Positions 24,930 to 33,903 of a stretch of 34,522 nucleotides of DNA are shown in pieces. Both the position numbers and the translations under genes were made by a program. Origin of the DNA: CAYMUR01 sp964393615 (GTDB lineage Bacteria > Planctomycetota > Planctomycetia > Pirellulales > Pirellulaceae); NCBI GenBank assembly GCA_964393615.1, contig CAYMUR010000057.1:1-34522 (forward strand), read 5' to 3'. Below the pieces are notes generated by a model. The model had not been told where the DNA came from. It did no database searches and saw nothing but the letters and a program-made list of their open reading frames with translations. Numbering within the stretch: the stretch's first letter is position 1; every line of letters begins with the position of its first letter.

Positions 24930-26357
24930 TTACATCAATCCTGGAATCGGGTTGCCACGATAGATTGCGTGCGGACGACCATTCACATCGGTCCAGACTG
25001 CGTCACTCGGAATGCCTAAGGCCTCGTAGATTGTGGCAGCAAAGTTTTCCGGAGTTTGCAACAAATCACTCGGCTCGGCACCAATTCGATCTGAGGCTCC
25101 AATCACATTTCCACCACGCACACCACCACCGGCAAATAACATCGTGTTAACAGGTCCCCAATGATCACGGCCGGCATTTTTGTTGATTTTCGGCGTGCGA
25201 CCGAACTCACCTGTGACGACGACCAAGGTTTCCTCTAACAAACCGCTGGCAGATAAATCATCAAGCAGCGCCGCAACACACTGATCCATCGGAGGTAATA
25301 GGTTTTCTTTCAGGTTGACAAAATTTCTCGAATGCGTATCCCACGACGAATTCTTTCCCAAGTTGACTTGGACCAAGTTGACCCCGGCTTCGACCAGGCG
25401 TTTGGCCATCAACACGGAGAGTCCAAATTTATTTTTGCCATAACGTTCTAGTGCTTTGGCATCAGCATTTTCGACATTAAACGCACTAACGGTCTTCGGA
25501 TCTACGAGTACGGAGATTGCCTGCTGCCGGTGTTGGCCAAGCCTGTCAGCCATATCCTGGACTGTGAACTGCTGCCGTTGGAGACCTTCGAGTAATCGGA
25601 CCCGACCACGGAATCGTGAATTGCCACCTACGGGCAATGTGAGCCTCGGCGTATCAAAAATTGTCTCAGCAGCATGCTCAAACGGTGAACCGTCAAATCG
25701 AAAACAGTCAGGACAGGCACCATTTCCCAGCGGGCATTTCGAAGCGAGATTAACATGCCACGCTTCCCATTGGCTCCCTAGCTGGCCTGCATACTGTCCA
25801 GGTCGCACCTTGCCGGCTTCATTAACACTTGGTTCGGGTAAAACCACGGCTGGCGGCATCACGAGACGGCGATCCCGCAACGCATGCATCACTACCGATG
25901 GTATCGAAGGCCATTCGTTGGGACTGGGCACTTTGGCCAGACTGAATGCAGGTGGCAAATCAAGTCGCCCAGTCAGCAGCATATGACAAGCCTCTTCGTG
26001 GCCGCTACTGGCCGTCTGCATAGAACGTACCAACGCATATTGCTCTGTTCGTTGTGCCAACAGCGGCAAATGTTCACAGACTTGAATGCCAGGTGTTCGC
26101 GTAGCAACCGGCTGAAACTCACCACGTATTTCTTTCGGCGCATCCGGCTTCATGTCAAAGCTGTCATGGTGCGAAAGACCGCCTGTCAAAAAAATAAAAA
26201 TGACAGACTTCGCCTTGGGTGTATCGACTCCTCCTGCCCAAGCCCGGACCGCAGACAATTCAGCCAGCCCCAAACCCAACCCGATCGCACCCGCTTGCAA
26301 CGCAGCGCGGCGAGGAATTTGTAATGGAAGCAAAACATCGTCATTGGTGTTGCGCAT
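24930..26357 (-). CDS. DUF1501 domain-containing protein with Tat signal
   Basis: This 475-residue protein has an N-terminal twin-arginine signal (IPRRAALQAGAIGLGLG, Arg16-Arg17). The DUF1501 body contains SVIFIFLTGGLSHHDSFDMKP, RSMQTASSGHEEACHMLLTG, KNSSWDTHSRNF and VVVTGEFGRTPKIN. DUF1501 is an alkaline-phosphatase/sulfatase-fold family greatly expanded in planctomycetes, exported folded by Tat, often encoded beside PSCyt haem proteins; its activity is unproven. The start has AGGAGG 6 bases upstream. No PSCyt partner is adjacent here, which is unusual. A decayed paralogue is found at 30651-31151. Confidence 0.93.
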   Translation of the reverse strand: MRNTNDDVLLPLQIPRRAALQAGAIGLGLGLAELSAVRAWAGGVDTPKAKSVIFIFLTGGLSHHDSFDMKPDAPKEIRGEFQPVATRTPGIQVCEHLPLLAQRTEQYALVRSMQTASSGHEEACHMLLTGRLDLPPAFSLAKVPSPNEWPSIPSVVMHALRDRRLVMPPAVVLPEPSVNEAGKVRPGQYAGQLGSQWEAWHVNLASKCPLGNGACPDCFRFDGSPFEHAAETIFDTPRLTLPVGGNSRFRGRVRLLEGLQRQQFTVQDMADRLGQHRQQAISVLVDPKTVSAFNVENADAKALERYGKNKFGLSVLMAKRLVEAGVNLVQVNLGKNSSWDTHSRNFVNLKENLLPPMDQCVAALLDDLSASGLLEETLVVVTGEFGRTPKINKNAGRDHWGPVNTMLFAGGGVRGGNVIGASDRIGAEPSDLLQTPENFAATIYEALGIPSDAVWTDVNGRPHAIYRGNPIPGLM

Positions 26358-26789
26358 TCACATCCTCCTGTGAGTCTTTGTCCAACTTCCTTCCAACGAT
26401 TTTATGCAGGTGCGACAAAACATGTCAATGTTGACCTGTTTTTCAACCAAGAAACAACCGATAGAAATTTTTTGTCCTGGAAAAGTATTCCTGTACCGCA
26501 TCCAGAAATCAACGACTACACAGGTTATGGCGTTTTTTACATGGTCACCATTGGGACACAAGACACCAGGCCGTGTACTGGTGATTTGCCGAATGAACCA
26601 GGATGCCTGGTCGATACCCGTAAACGTCAACTCGCTTATACGGTGGTAGCATTTTCGCTGTACGAGAATCCCCTGACACCAGCAAGACAGACAATTCGCA
26701 TGCTATTAGAACCTTTCGGTACCTTGTGTCGAGTGGCAAAGAAAATACCTTCCACAAACACCTTCTACAAGTCACGTCAATAGCAACGT
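26358..26789. other. Non-coding gap
   Basis: These 432 bases lie between two minus-strand genes. Several overlapping frames on both strands (up to 137 codons, plus strand 26370-26783) conflict with one another and show no protein-family features. I treat it as the DUF1501 promoter region. Confidence 0.4.
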
Positions 26790-28178
26790 TTAGTCAGCAC
26801 TCCCAATTCGATACAAAAAAGACTTGCTGCGAAACACAATCGAATTTCCTGACACGGCCGGGCTGGCCATTACCCCCTCTGTGAGGTCATGTTTCTGGAG
26901 TTCATGGTAGTCATCGCCCGGGCGAAACACCGTGACGTTGCCCTCTTCCGAAAATGCATAAATTTGATTCGCTGTGTAGAGTAAGGAGGCAGAAAAATTT
27001 CCACCTAGCCGCTTCCGCCAGACAACCTCACCAGTCTCTGCATGAATGCAACTCGCGACACCACTTTCCGTCACCGTATAGAGCCGTCGATCGACCAGAA
27101 CCGACGACGGCCGCGTTGACGCAATTCCATCCTGATTCCAGACAATGTGTGAATCAGTCACATCTCCCTGGCCATCCGTACGTAAGGCAAATAATCCATT
27201 ACCGCCAAATCCAGTATACATATAAACCAGACCATCAGCCGCGACAGGTCGTGGAACTATCGAAAAACCGCTTCCATGTCGCACTCGCCAGATTTCTTTC
27301 CCGGTCTGCGGCTGGTAGGCAACCGCCCATTGAGCACCTGGCACGAACAACTGCCGACCCATGGTAGATTCAAGCAGGATCGGCGTACAAAATGCCTTGT
27401 GTTGTTCACCGTCGTCACCGGTGAGTGGCGGTCGATTGGTTCGCCAAACAACTTCTCCCGAAGCTGTGTCAAGTGCGGTGACAAACTGCTCTTCAATTCC
27501 ATCACAAGTAATAATCAACAACTGATCGACAAGGAAAGGCGAACTACCCGGACCGACACTATGCTTTTCTTCTAATCGTTGGCGCCACAATATTTTGCCA
27601 GCCAGGACATCGATACAAAATGTACCAAACGTACCAAAATGGCAGTAAAGTTGATCATGCTGTAACACGGGGGTTGGTGAGGCATAGCTGTTTAGACTAT
27701 GAATCGGCTCTGGTTCATCTACGCTGGCCAGTTCAATGTTGTGGAGCACCGCCCCTGTGTACAGATCGATACCAATAGCGCACAACGAAACCGATTGAAT
27801 GACGTCTTTGGAACTGGCAAAAGGATCATCCGTCAATTTTCTTTTCCGTAGCTCCTCTGAACCTTCGGTTTCCAGGGCTGTGGTCAACCACACCTGTCCG
27901 TTCAAAATCACTGGCGATGACCAACCCCGTCCGGGTATTTGGGTCTTCCACATTGTGTTTTTCGGATTGTCCCAATCGACAGGTAAATCAGTCGTTCCGG
28001 CATGACCCTGTCCTGCGGGACCGCGAAAGTCTGGCCAGCTGTCTACACTGTGCCCCCGACTGATAAAGGCCAGGCCGAGGACCAGAAACGTGGTAACCGA
28101 AACAAACCGTGACCTGCCACCTAACGTCAGCAGTGCCAAGTGAAACTCTCGAAAATTCTCTTTTTGCGATAGGGCCAT
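26790..28178 (-). CDS. PQQ-like beta-propeller (BamB-like) exported protein
   Basis: This 462-residue protein has a late hydrophobic signal segment (about residues 24-44, FVSVTTFLVLGLAFISRGHS). The typical planctomycete start SWPDFRGPAGQGHAGTTDLPVDWD follows, with repeated PQQ-type blades such as GRGWSSPVILNGQVWLTTA, ALDTASGEVVWRT and CIHAETGEVVWRKRL. Proteins of this type are annotated as outer membrane biogenesis protein BamB or PQQ-binding-like repeat proteins, but the PQQ ligands of true dehydrogenases are not evident. The role is probably a secreted binding or scaffold propeller. The ribosome site is weak (CAGG directly before the ATG). Confidence 0.9.
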   Translation of the reverse strand: MALSQKENFREFHLALLTLGGRSRFVSVTTFLVLGLAFISRGHSVDSWPDFRGPAGQGHAGTTDLPVDWDNPKNTMWKTQIPGRGWSSPVILNGQVWLTTALETEGSEELRKRKLTDDPFASSKDVIQSVSLCAIGIDLYTGAVLHNIELASVDEPEPIHSLNSYASPTPVLQHDQLYCHFGTFGTFCIDVLAGKILWRQRLEEKHSVGPGSSPFLVDQLLIITCDGIEEQFVTALDTASGEVVWRTNRPPLTGDDGEQHKAFCTPILLESTMGRQLFVPGAQWAVAYQPQTGKEIWRVRHGSGFSIVPRPVAADGLVYMYTGFGGNGLFALRTDGQGDVTDSHIVWNQDGIASTRPSSVLVDRRLYTVTESGVASCIHAETGEVVWRKRLGGNFSASLLYTANQIYAFSEEGNVTVFRPGDDYHELQKHDLTEGVMASPAVSGNSIVFRSKSFLYRIGSAD

Positions 28179-28666
28179 CCTGATGCTCCGATTTTTATCT
28201 ATATCTCCAAACTACTTCTGGCCCATTCATCATCGTACACGGCTGCCAGATACCGCTTTCCTTTCCTCCGACTCCGACAAGACGCCTGGATTCGTCCAAC
28301 ACTCGCCAGAAGTTGCCCTTATTCTAAACGAATATTGCTGGAATGGGAGATCGATCAAAGCATTTTCTCTAGTAGACCTGATTTCACTCGCATCCATGCA
28401 CCTGCAAAATTTTTCGTCGATTGCTTTGCGGAAGCTCTCGCGTCCTTTAAGGCAACATCTGCTTAGCAAGTCCCTCGAATTTTAAAAACAGATCTCACGC
28501 AGTGGTTCCTCAAATCTTCCTTTTTGAATTTTTACTCCGATTTTTCTATCCGCCATCGACAACGACTCTTGCAGTGGTTCCTGTCACTATTACCGTCACG
28601 TGTCATCGAGTGTTGGTCACTCGCCACACAACGATTACAATCCCTAGCCTTTTGACAACCAGGCTT
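28179..28666. other. Non-coding gap with a 12-base direct repeat
   Basis: This 488-base spacer lies upstream of the BamB-like gene. The 12-mer GCAGTGGTTCCT occurs at 28499-28510 and again at 28571-28582, 72 bases apart. A 100-codon plus-strand frame at 28183-28485 lacks any recognisable protein character. No terminator for the upstream sialidase-like gene was evident. Confidence 0.4.
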
Positions 28667-29716
28667 TCACGACTGGTAGAAACATGCTACTGGCACCCGA
28701 CGATAGATCAAGTCAAACACAGCTCCTGTTTCTGGATGTGGACGGCGTTCGTACCAAGTCATATGGGCATTGCCGTTCAAAAACGCAATACTGGGAAAAG
28801 CATATCGGTGCAGTACCGGCCAACTCTTTTGTGCTTCCAGTACCCGATAGTTGCTCCATGTATGTCCGTTGTCACGACTAATGGCTGACGTGAGATTAGT
28901 CCGCTGGGTGTGGTTATTCCAAATCAACAACACGTCAGGCGAACCAGGGATCCGTCGGGCATTGCACGTAGCCGGACACGGTGCTGGACCATCTTGACTC
29001 AATAGTTCCCAAGTATCTCCAGCATCAAGACTGCTTGCCAGATGAAGCTGGCCGCTGGAATTCTGTAGCAACAGCACAACATTGCCATCCGCTAAATCGA
29101 CCACGATTGGATACGAGTAGCGCACGCCACTAGGTGCCTGTAGATAACCTTTACTTTTTCGCCAACTCGTTCCCTCGTCATCACTGAACCAAACATGGAT
29201 ACTGGTCATATCCGGCGCCATAACAACCGGCAAAAGTATCCGGCCCGTCTCTAAAGTAACCATTCGGTCATTCGTTGTAAAAAAACAGGATTCGCTACCA
29301 GTGATCCGTTCTGGCTCCGACCAACTCTGACATTCATCATCTGACAATGTGAACATGGGATACATCTTGCCAAAAGAATCACCACCTTTCACATACGTAT
29401 CCCTCTGCATGTACTCCAGCAACACTCGGCCACTCGACAATTTCACAAAAGATGCTTCCATCGCATTCGGTATGCCAGGGCATTCTCGCACGAGAAACGG
29501 CTCGGACCACGATTCACCCTGATCATACGACCACCTGCCTCGAAGCCGAATCTCACCTTCGGGCATTCCACCTTCGATATAATCTGCACGTTCACCCGCC
29601 GTATAAACGAGATACAATCGTCCGTCGCCAAAAGGAAGAATTGCAGATTCTACATTGCGAGGAGTTTTCGCACTGCCTGGACAAACAACCGTTCGGATTT
29701 CACTTTGGTTCCCCAT
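28667..29716 (-). CDS. Sialidase-like BNR-repeat protein
   Basis: This 349-residue six-bladed-propeller protein has five Asp-box-like repeats: SYDQGESWSEP, SDDECQSWSEP, SDDEGTSWRKS, SLDAGDTWELL and SRDNGHTWSNY. This matches the exo-alpha-sialidase/BNR_2 family that cleaves terminal sialic acids or acts on other glycans; planctomycete members rarely have a proven substrate. No signal peptide is seen, so it may be cytosolic, or its true start may be missed. The ATG at 29716 has GAGG 6 bases upstream and removes 27 unlikely residues encoded upstream of it. It runs in the same direction as the PQQ-propeller gene, 488 bases away. Confidence 0.88.
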   Translation of the reverse strand: MGNQSEIRTVVCPGSAKTPRNVESAILPFGDGRLYLVYTAGERADYIEGGMPEGEIRLRGRWSYDQGESWSEPFLVRECPGIPNAMEASFVKLSSGRVLLEYMQRDTYVKGGDSFGKMYPMFTLSDDECQSWSEPERITGSESCFFTTNDRMVTLETGRILLPVVMAPDMTSIHVWFSDDEGTSWRKSKGYLQAPSGVRYSYPIVVDLADGNVVLLLQNSSGQLHLASSLDAGDTWELLSQDGPAPCPATCNARRIPGSPDVLLIWNNHTQRTNLTSAISRDNGHTWSNYRVLEAQKSWPVLHRYAFPSIAFLNGNAHMTWYERRPHPETGAVFDLIYRRVPVACFYQS

Positions 29717-29992
29717 TATTACCTCGTTGGTCCGTACGCAACGAACCATCATTCGTAATCTAGTCGACTTGTTTCCGTTTCTGAGCCTCCTCCACAAATA
29801 CCGACCGGTGACCTACCCGGCCAACCCGGACAAATTGTGGTACGTCTGATCTTTTCGATAGCATGTGCGTATGCTTCCGTAGCAACCGACAACATAACAG
29901 TAGATTATCTTAGAATGCGTCATACCTTACCGCTAGTCTCTTCAGGCCGTGTCAATCCAGGAAGCAGGCCACGTCGACGTCTCGAGACCAAT

Positions 29993-30658
29993 TCAAGGTA
30001 GCGGTCGTCGATAGCCTGGAGCAGCGCCAAACTGCGAAATGAGTTCACCTTGGGAATCCCAAATATAAACCCATCCAGCATGGTCGCCCCCTGCCAAGCG
30101 TTGTGCTTCCTCATCAAAGGCGACCGCATAGACTGGCTGAATGCCCTCAAAACAAGATTGTCCCGGCTGTTGAGTTTCCATGGCAAACCGGTCAATCATT
30201 CCGCTACTGGAACAACTGAGGACCGAATCCTGTGTCACGACGACTCCCTAAAAAGGATATCTCTCCCTCCCCATCATCGCCACGGGCTTGTCATCTTTCG
30301 GTTTCTCAGCCATACCCGAAACCGATCCACTGTCCTTGGTGTTCCAAAGATGGATTTTTCCGTCGGCGCCACAACTGACCACTTGTTCTTGGACCACACA
30401 AAATGCTGCGTCGAACACTGGTTTCTTATGACCCGCATAGGTGGTTAGCAAATCACCTGTGGAGGTATCTATAATTTTCGCTGTCATATCTCGACTGGCA
30501 GAAACAACACGTTTACCCTCCTGGCTGAACGCCATGTCATAAACCCAGTCAGAATGATGTTATGCGTTAACCTGCTGACTGCCGGTTTCCGTATTCAACA
30601 ACCGCACGGTTCGTTCGGCACCACCAACGGCCAATTGTTTTTCGGAAGCGTCCCATGT
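29993..30658 (-). pseudogene. WD40-repeat protein remnant (C-terminal part)
   Basis: One reading frame carries continuous WD40 blades: TWDASEKQLAVGGAERTVRL, MAFSQEGKRVVSASRDMTAK, PVFDAAFCVVQEQVVSCGADG and VYAVAFDEEAQRLAGGDHAG. It ends with the QFGAAPGY C-terminus typical of planctomycete WD40 partners of PSCyt/DUF1501 proteins. Two in-frame stops interrupt it: TAA at 30560-30562 and TAG at 30248-30250. The N-terminal part is absent; the frame starts abruptly at about 30658, next to a DUF1501 fragment in another frame. The homology continues on both sides of each stop, so this is a broken gene rather than three small ones. Confidence 0.8.
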
Positions 30659-31151
30659 CATTCAGAAATGCCGGTAATATCTGATCAAATATCGGACACA
30701 GCCCTTGTTGGATACGTGGAAAGTGATTGGTATGGGTGTCCCATGCGTTGTGATCCAACTTGTAGTCATCCCAGATAGCAGTCACACACTTCACACCTTT
30801 CTCTACTAATCGCCTCGCTATCAGCGCACTTTGTCCGAATAATGTGAGGCCATACTGGTCACGCACACGTTGTGGTTCCCTGGTAACATCCAACGTTTCT
30901 ACCACCTTTGGACTGGTAATCATATCAAACGCGAATTGTTGATGATTGGCGAACGTACTCAGTTGTTACCCAGAACCACCAGGCGCAGCCTGGTCCACCG
31001 CTTCCAACAGTTGCCGGCGCAACGCTAACCTGCCAGGATCCATATCGTCCGGAAAATCCGCACCATCCAAGCGAAATGTCCCCTTCGATGTCACACCGTG
31101 AAAGGGATCAAACCAACTGATCCCCGCAGAGTTCGGTAGCCTTTTTTCCAA
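30651..31151 (-). pseudogene. DUF1501 protein remnant (internal fragment)
   Basis: A single frame reads DPFHGVTSKGTFRLDGADF, then MDPGRLALRRQLLEAVDQ, then an in-frame TAA at 30966-30968. It continues QLSTFANHQQFAFDMITSP, REPQRVRDQYGLTLFGQSAL and NAWDTHTNHFPRIQQGL, matching the internal part of DUF1501 proteins. The homology ends near FLNDM (about 30655), where the EFGRTP region should follow. The N-terminal signal and start are not identifiable upstream. The break coincides with the start of the WD40 fragment in a different frame, as expected for a deletion joining two neighbouring genes. Confidence 0.8.
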
Positions 31152-31358
31152 CGGTCCCTTAACCTAACCCTGACTTCCTGCTGGCGCGGTTCCCGTTCTG
31201 CAACAAGGTCGTTAAGACAGACCAACTCCTGCAGAAAACACAAGACAAACGATCTTTGCAAAACAGTGTTCGCTGTCCAGGCAACATGGTTTCGCACCCC
31301 TTACCGTAGATGATCACGTTTGACTTTATTTCTTAGTCGCCAGAAAAATTCGCGACAA
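31152..31358. other. Spacer, possibly more decayed coding sequence
   Basis: No intact gene is seen. A minus-strand frame overlapping this region reads LNDLVAEREPRQQEVRVRL, which faintly recalls the C-terminus of sulfatases, but the match is too weak to call. Confidence 0.3.
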
Positions 31359-33899
31359 TCAACGTTCGCCGATGATCGTCGCGTTAGCATGGCTCAATGC
31401 TTTCATGTTCTCCCGGACGTTGCTCGGTGGCTCCACCTGTTGAAAGAACACCCAGTAACCGTCGCTTGTTCGGCTTAGGATCTCGGCATTAGCGCGGCAA
31501 AAGACAGGATCCGCCTTTTGGTAACCAGGCATCACCCCCGGCACGTAAAGACCCTTCAACCCCATTCGCTTCGCAGTGCGTATTCCGTTAATGCAATTGT
31601 CACGGTTGTAGGCCAGGGCTGCGGCCGTACCAAGAGGTGTGCGACCGCGCCCATACGTCGACTCTGTCGATAAAATGACGGGCGCCCGCTCGCTGCCCCA
31701 TTCCTGCGCCAGGATCTGCAGAAAATCCCCAGCACCCCAGGCCAAAAGCATAAACTGCAAATCAGGATTGATACGATCCACCAGCACCCGCACCTGGCGC
31801 GCGTGCTTTCGCAACCGACCGTCCTGAAACACCTTGTACTCACCCAGTCGGTGCTGGCGACGCAGCCAGGTGTGACGTTTTTGCGCCGCCAGATCCGGAA
31901 AACTCTGGTCATGCTCTCGCACCGCATTCCAGCAGGAATCACAGTAACAGTGGCAATAAATGTGGGCAAATTTGTCCTTGCCATCCACGCCATAGATTTC
32001 AAAGTCGAACTCCATACCCACCAGAGACACCCCCTTGGAAACCTCCGCTAATTCACTGGCCTGGGGGACGATGGCCTCTTTCCAAAACGCGTCACTAAAG
32101 GGACACATGAGCTCCGTCTTGAAGCCCGTCGGCCACACAAAGTAGGGTTCGTGAAAGGACTCCCGTGGATAAGCAGGAGCATGTGTCCGAGCAATTGACT
32201 TGAGATCGTACAACTCAGCCTTTCCACTAATAAACGCTTGGTCACTGACTGAAATGTAAGGAATCATGACATTGAAGCCGGCGCGAGCAATCTGCTGATA
32301 GCCCTTGGTCGTGTCATAAAAATACTCTTGTCGGGGCATGACTTGTGGCTTGGCTAACATCAACCGTATTTTTTCATCCTGCCACCAAAGCCTCGACCTC
32401 GTCCTCTTTTCAACAGTAACACTCAATGGAATGATTGCGTGTCCAATGGTTATTAAACCCTGATAAATGCCCGGCCGAAGATATCCTGCGGCTTCAACGG
32501 ATAATTCCAACATCGAAGGAACGTTCAACGATTCATTGCATGCTTTGGTTTCCCGCAATATAAAACCAAAGTCCAACGATGTCTCAATGACTCTCCTGAA
32601 ACGAACGTTCGCAGAAGAAAGCACCGGCCCACCCTCTTCACCTACCAGATCTTCTACATGTAGACTTAAATCCTCCTGGCCTGTACGCTCACCGGTAACG
32701 CGGACGACCTTCAATAATATCCCGGTCCGACTGCCGCTTTGGACACGAAGATTGATCCCCTCGTCTCCCAACAACTCGAACTCGTTCGTACGGTCCTGCG
32801 GCAATAACACCCGATCCATTGCGGTATGATCGTCAAAATCAGTCGTTTCCCCTGTCGTCAGGATCGCATACTTTTCCGAATTTTTGCGGCTGAATTCACC
32901 TCCGTACAGGAGCACTCGTTTGGTTTCGATTATCGGGGTATGACCCAGTGGACTGGCGTTCATGGTTAAACGAACCTCGACTTGTTCCGTACGGACCAAA
33001 TCTTCTCTGGAGTCTTTCCCATCCCAGAACACATCTACCTGCCGTCCGGTCCCCTGGTAGGTCTTCAACACCGTTTCCCCTGACGGTCGCGGGTCGACCA
33101 GTTGTATCGTCCAAGAGACAGCCTGGAAAAGCCGAGCCGAAATTCGAAGTCGTTGTCCATACTGCCTGCCAGCGACCACGACACCATCTGATACCACGCG
33201 AAACGTACCAGGGTGAAGCAATGTAGGAATCACACTACTACCCCGGGTAATCTGAAAATCGTCAATTCGAAGATTGTGAGCATCCTGAACTCCACGGTTC
33301 CAGACAAGAGAAAATAACCCATTCATTTGCCCATGTCGTACCTCCACTCCACAGGCACTCATGGGCATCGACACGTAATGCCAGCGGTTCAGACCGGGCC
33401 CCAGCGCTACCGGTATCGTACGGTGAATGGAACCGCCCGCCTCGTCATGACCCTCAAGATAGATCGAAATTTCATCATCCGCTGGTTCTTTAGCTTCACA
33501 ATAAAACGCGAAGCCAAGATAGACGTCGTCTTCAATAGGGATCGACACCGAAGATTGGCGTAACAGCTTCAGAAGTGACATCCCCGACGCGTTACCTTGG
33601 CCCAACAGCGCGCCTTGGCTACCCTGGTACGTCATTTTGTCATCGATACCAGGCTCATAATAATCCAGTGAATTGTCATAAAATTTCCATCCCACGGTAG
33701 GCCCCTCATCAAACCGCTCCACATGGAGGATCTCAACGTTCCTAGCAAATATCGCCTCAGTCCCCATCCCCCATGTAAGACAGCCGATACCGATCATCAT
33801 CATCATTTTCTGGGTCCGACTATTTTGTGTTGCAATCGCACCAATTTTCCTTAGCATCATTTTCACCCAGTTCGAATCCTTAAAATCTTTTGCTGTCAT
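31359..33899 (-). CDS. Large exported protein with jelly-roll and TIM-barrel-like regions (glycoside-hydrolase-like)
   Basis: This 846-residue protein carries a hydrophobic export segment at about residues 30-50 (MMMMIGIGCLTWGMGTEAIFA). A carbohydrate-binding-like jelly-roll follows (VERFDEGPTVGWKFYDNSL to NLRIDDFQITRG, about 55-215), then beta-sandwich-like modules. A C-terminal TIM-barrel-like domain (about 510-846) contains YFYDTTKGYQQIARAGFNV, VGMEFDFEIYGVDG and VILSTESTYG. A Cys-rich motif, C-H-C-Y-C-D-S-C, lies at about residues 649-656. Acidic residues on the barrel strands suggest a glycan-active enzyme, but no known GH family is assigned. The start at 33899 follows the upstream gene's stop by 4 bases and gives an early signal; a start at the later ATGATG pair (preceded by GGGTGA) is an alternative. 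Confidence 0.75.
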   Translation of the reverse strand: MTAKDFKDSNWVKMMLRKIGAIATQNSRTQKMMMMIGIGCLTWGMGTEAIFARNVEILHVERFDEGPTVGWKFYDNSLDYYEPGIDDKMTYQGSQGALLGQGNASGMSLLKLLRQSSVSIPIEDDVYLGFAFYCEAKEPADDEISIYLEGHDEAGGSIHRTIPVALGPGLNRWHYVSMPMSACGVEVRHGQMNGLFSLVWNRGVQDAHNLRIDDFQITRGSSVIPTLLHPGTFRVVSDGVVVAGRQYGQRLRISARLFQAVSWTIQLVDPRPSGETVLKTYQGTGRQVDVFWDGKDSREDLVRTEQVEVRLTMNASPLGHTPIIETKRVLLYGGEFSRKNSEKYAILTTGETTDFDDHTAMDRVLLPQDRTNEFELLGDEGINLRVQSGSRTGILLKVVRVTGERTGQEDLSLHVEDLVGEEGGPVLSSANVRFRRVIETSLDFGFILRETKACNESLNVPSMLELSVEAAGYLRPGIYQGLITIGHAIIPLSVTVEKRTRSRLWWQDEKIRLMLAKPQVMPRQEYFYDTTKGYQQIARAGFNVMIPYISVSDQAFISGKAELYDLKSIARTHAPAYPRESFHEPYFVWPTGFKTELMCPFSDAFWKEAIVPQASELAEVSKGVSLVGMEFDFEIYGVDGKDKFAHIYCHCYCDSCWNAVREHDQSFPDLAAQKRHTWLRRQHRLGEYKVFQDGRLRKHARQVRVLVDRINPDLQFMLLAWGAGDFLQILAQEWGSERAPVILSTESTYGRGRTPLGTAAALAYNRDNCINGIRTAKRMGLKGLYVPGVMPGYQKADPVFCRANAEILSRTSDGYWVFFQQVEPPSNVRENMKALSHANATIIGER

Positions 33900-33903
33900 T
33901 GAT

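Noticed and set aside
26370..26783. 137-codon plus-strand frame
   Set aside because: It competes with other frames on both strands, lacks a ribosome site and has no recognisable domain.
28183..28485. 100-codon plus-strand frame divergent from the BamB-like gene
   Set aside because: It starts 5 bases from the opposite start codon, leaving no room for promoters, and has no family features.
31091..31297. Minus-strand frame with a faint sulfatase-like tail
   Set aside because: The similarity is a short, charged stretch only, and the frame conflicts with the DUF1501 remnant.
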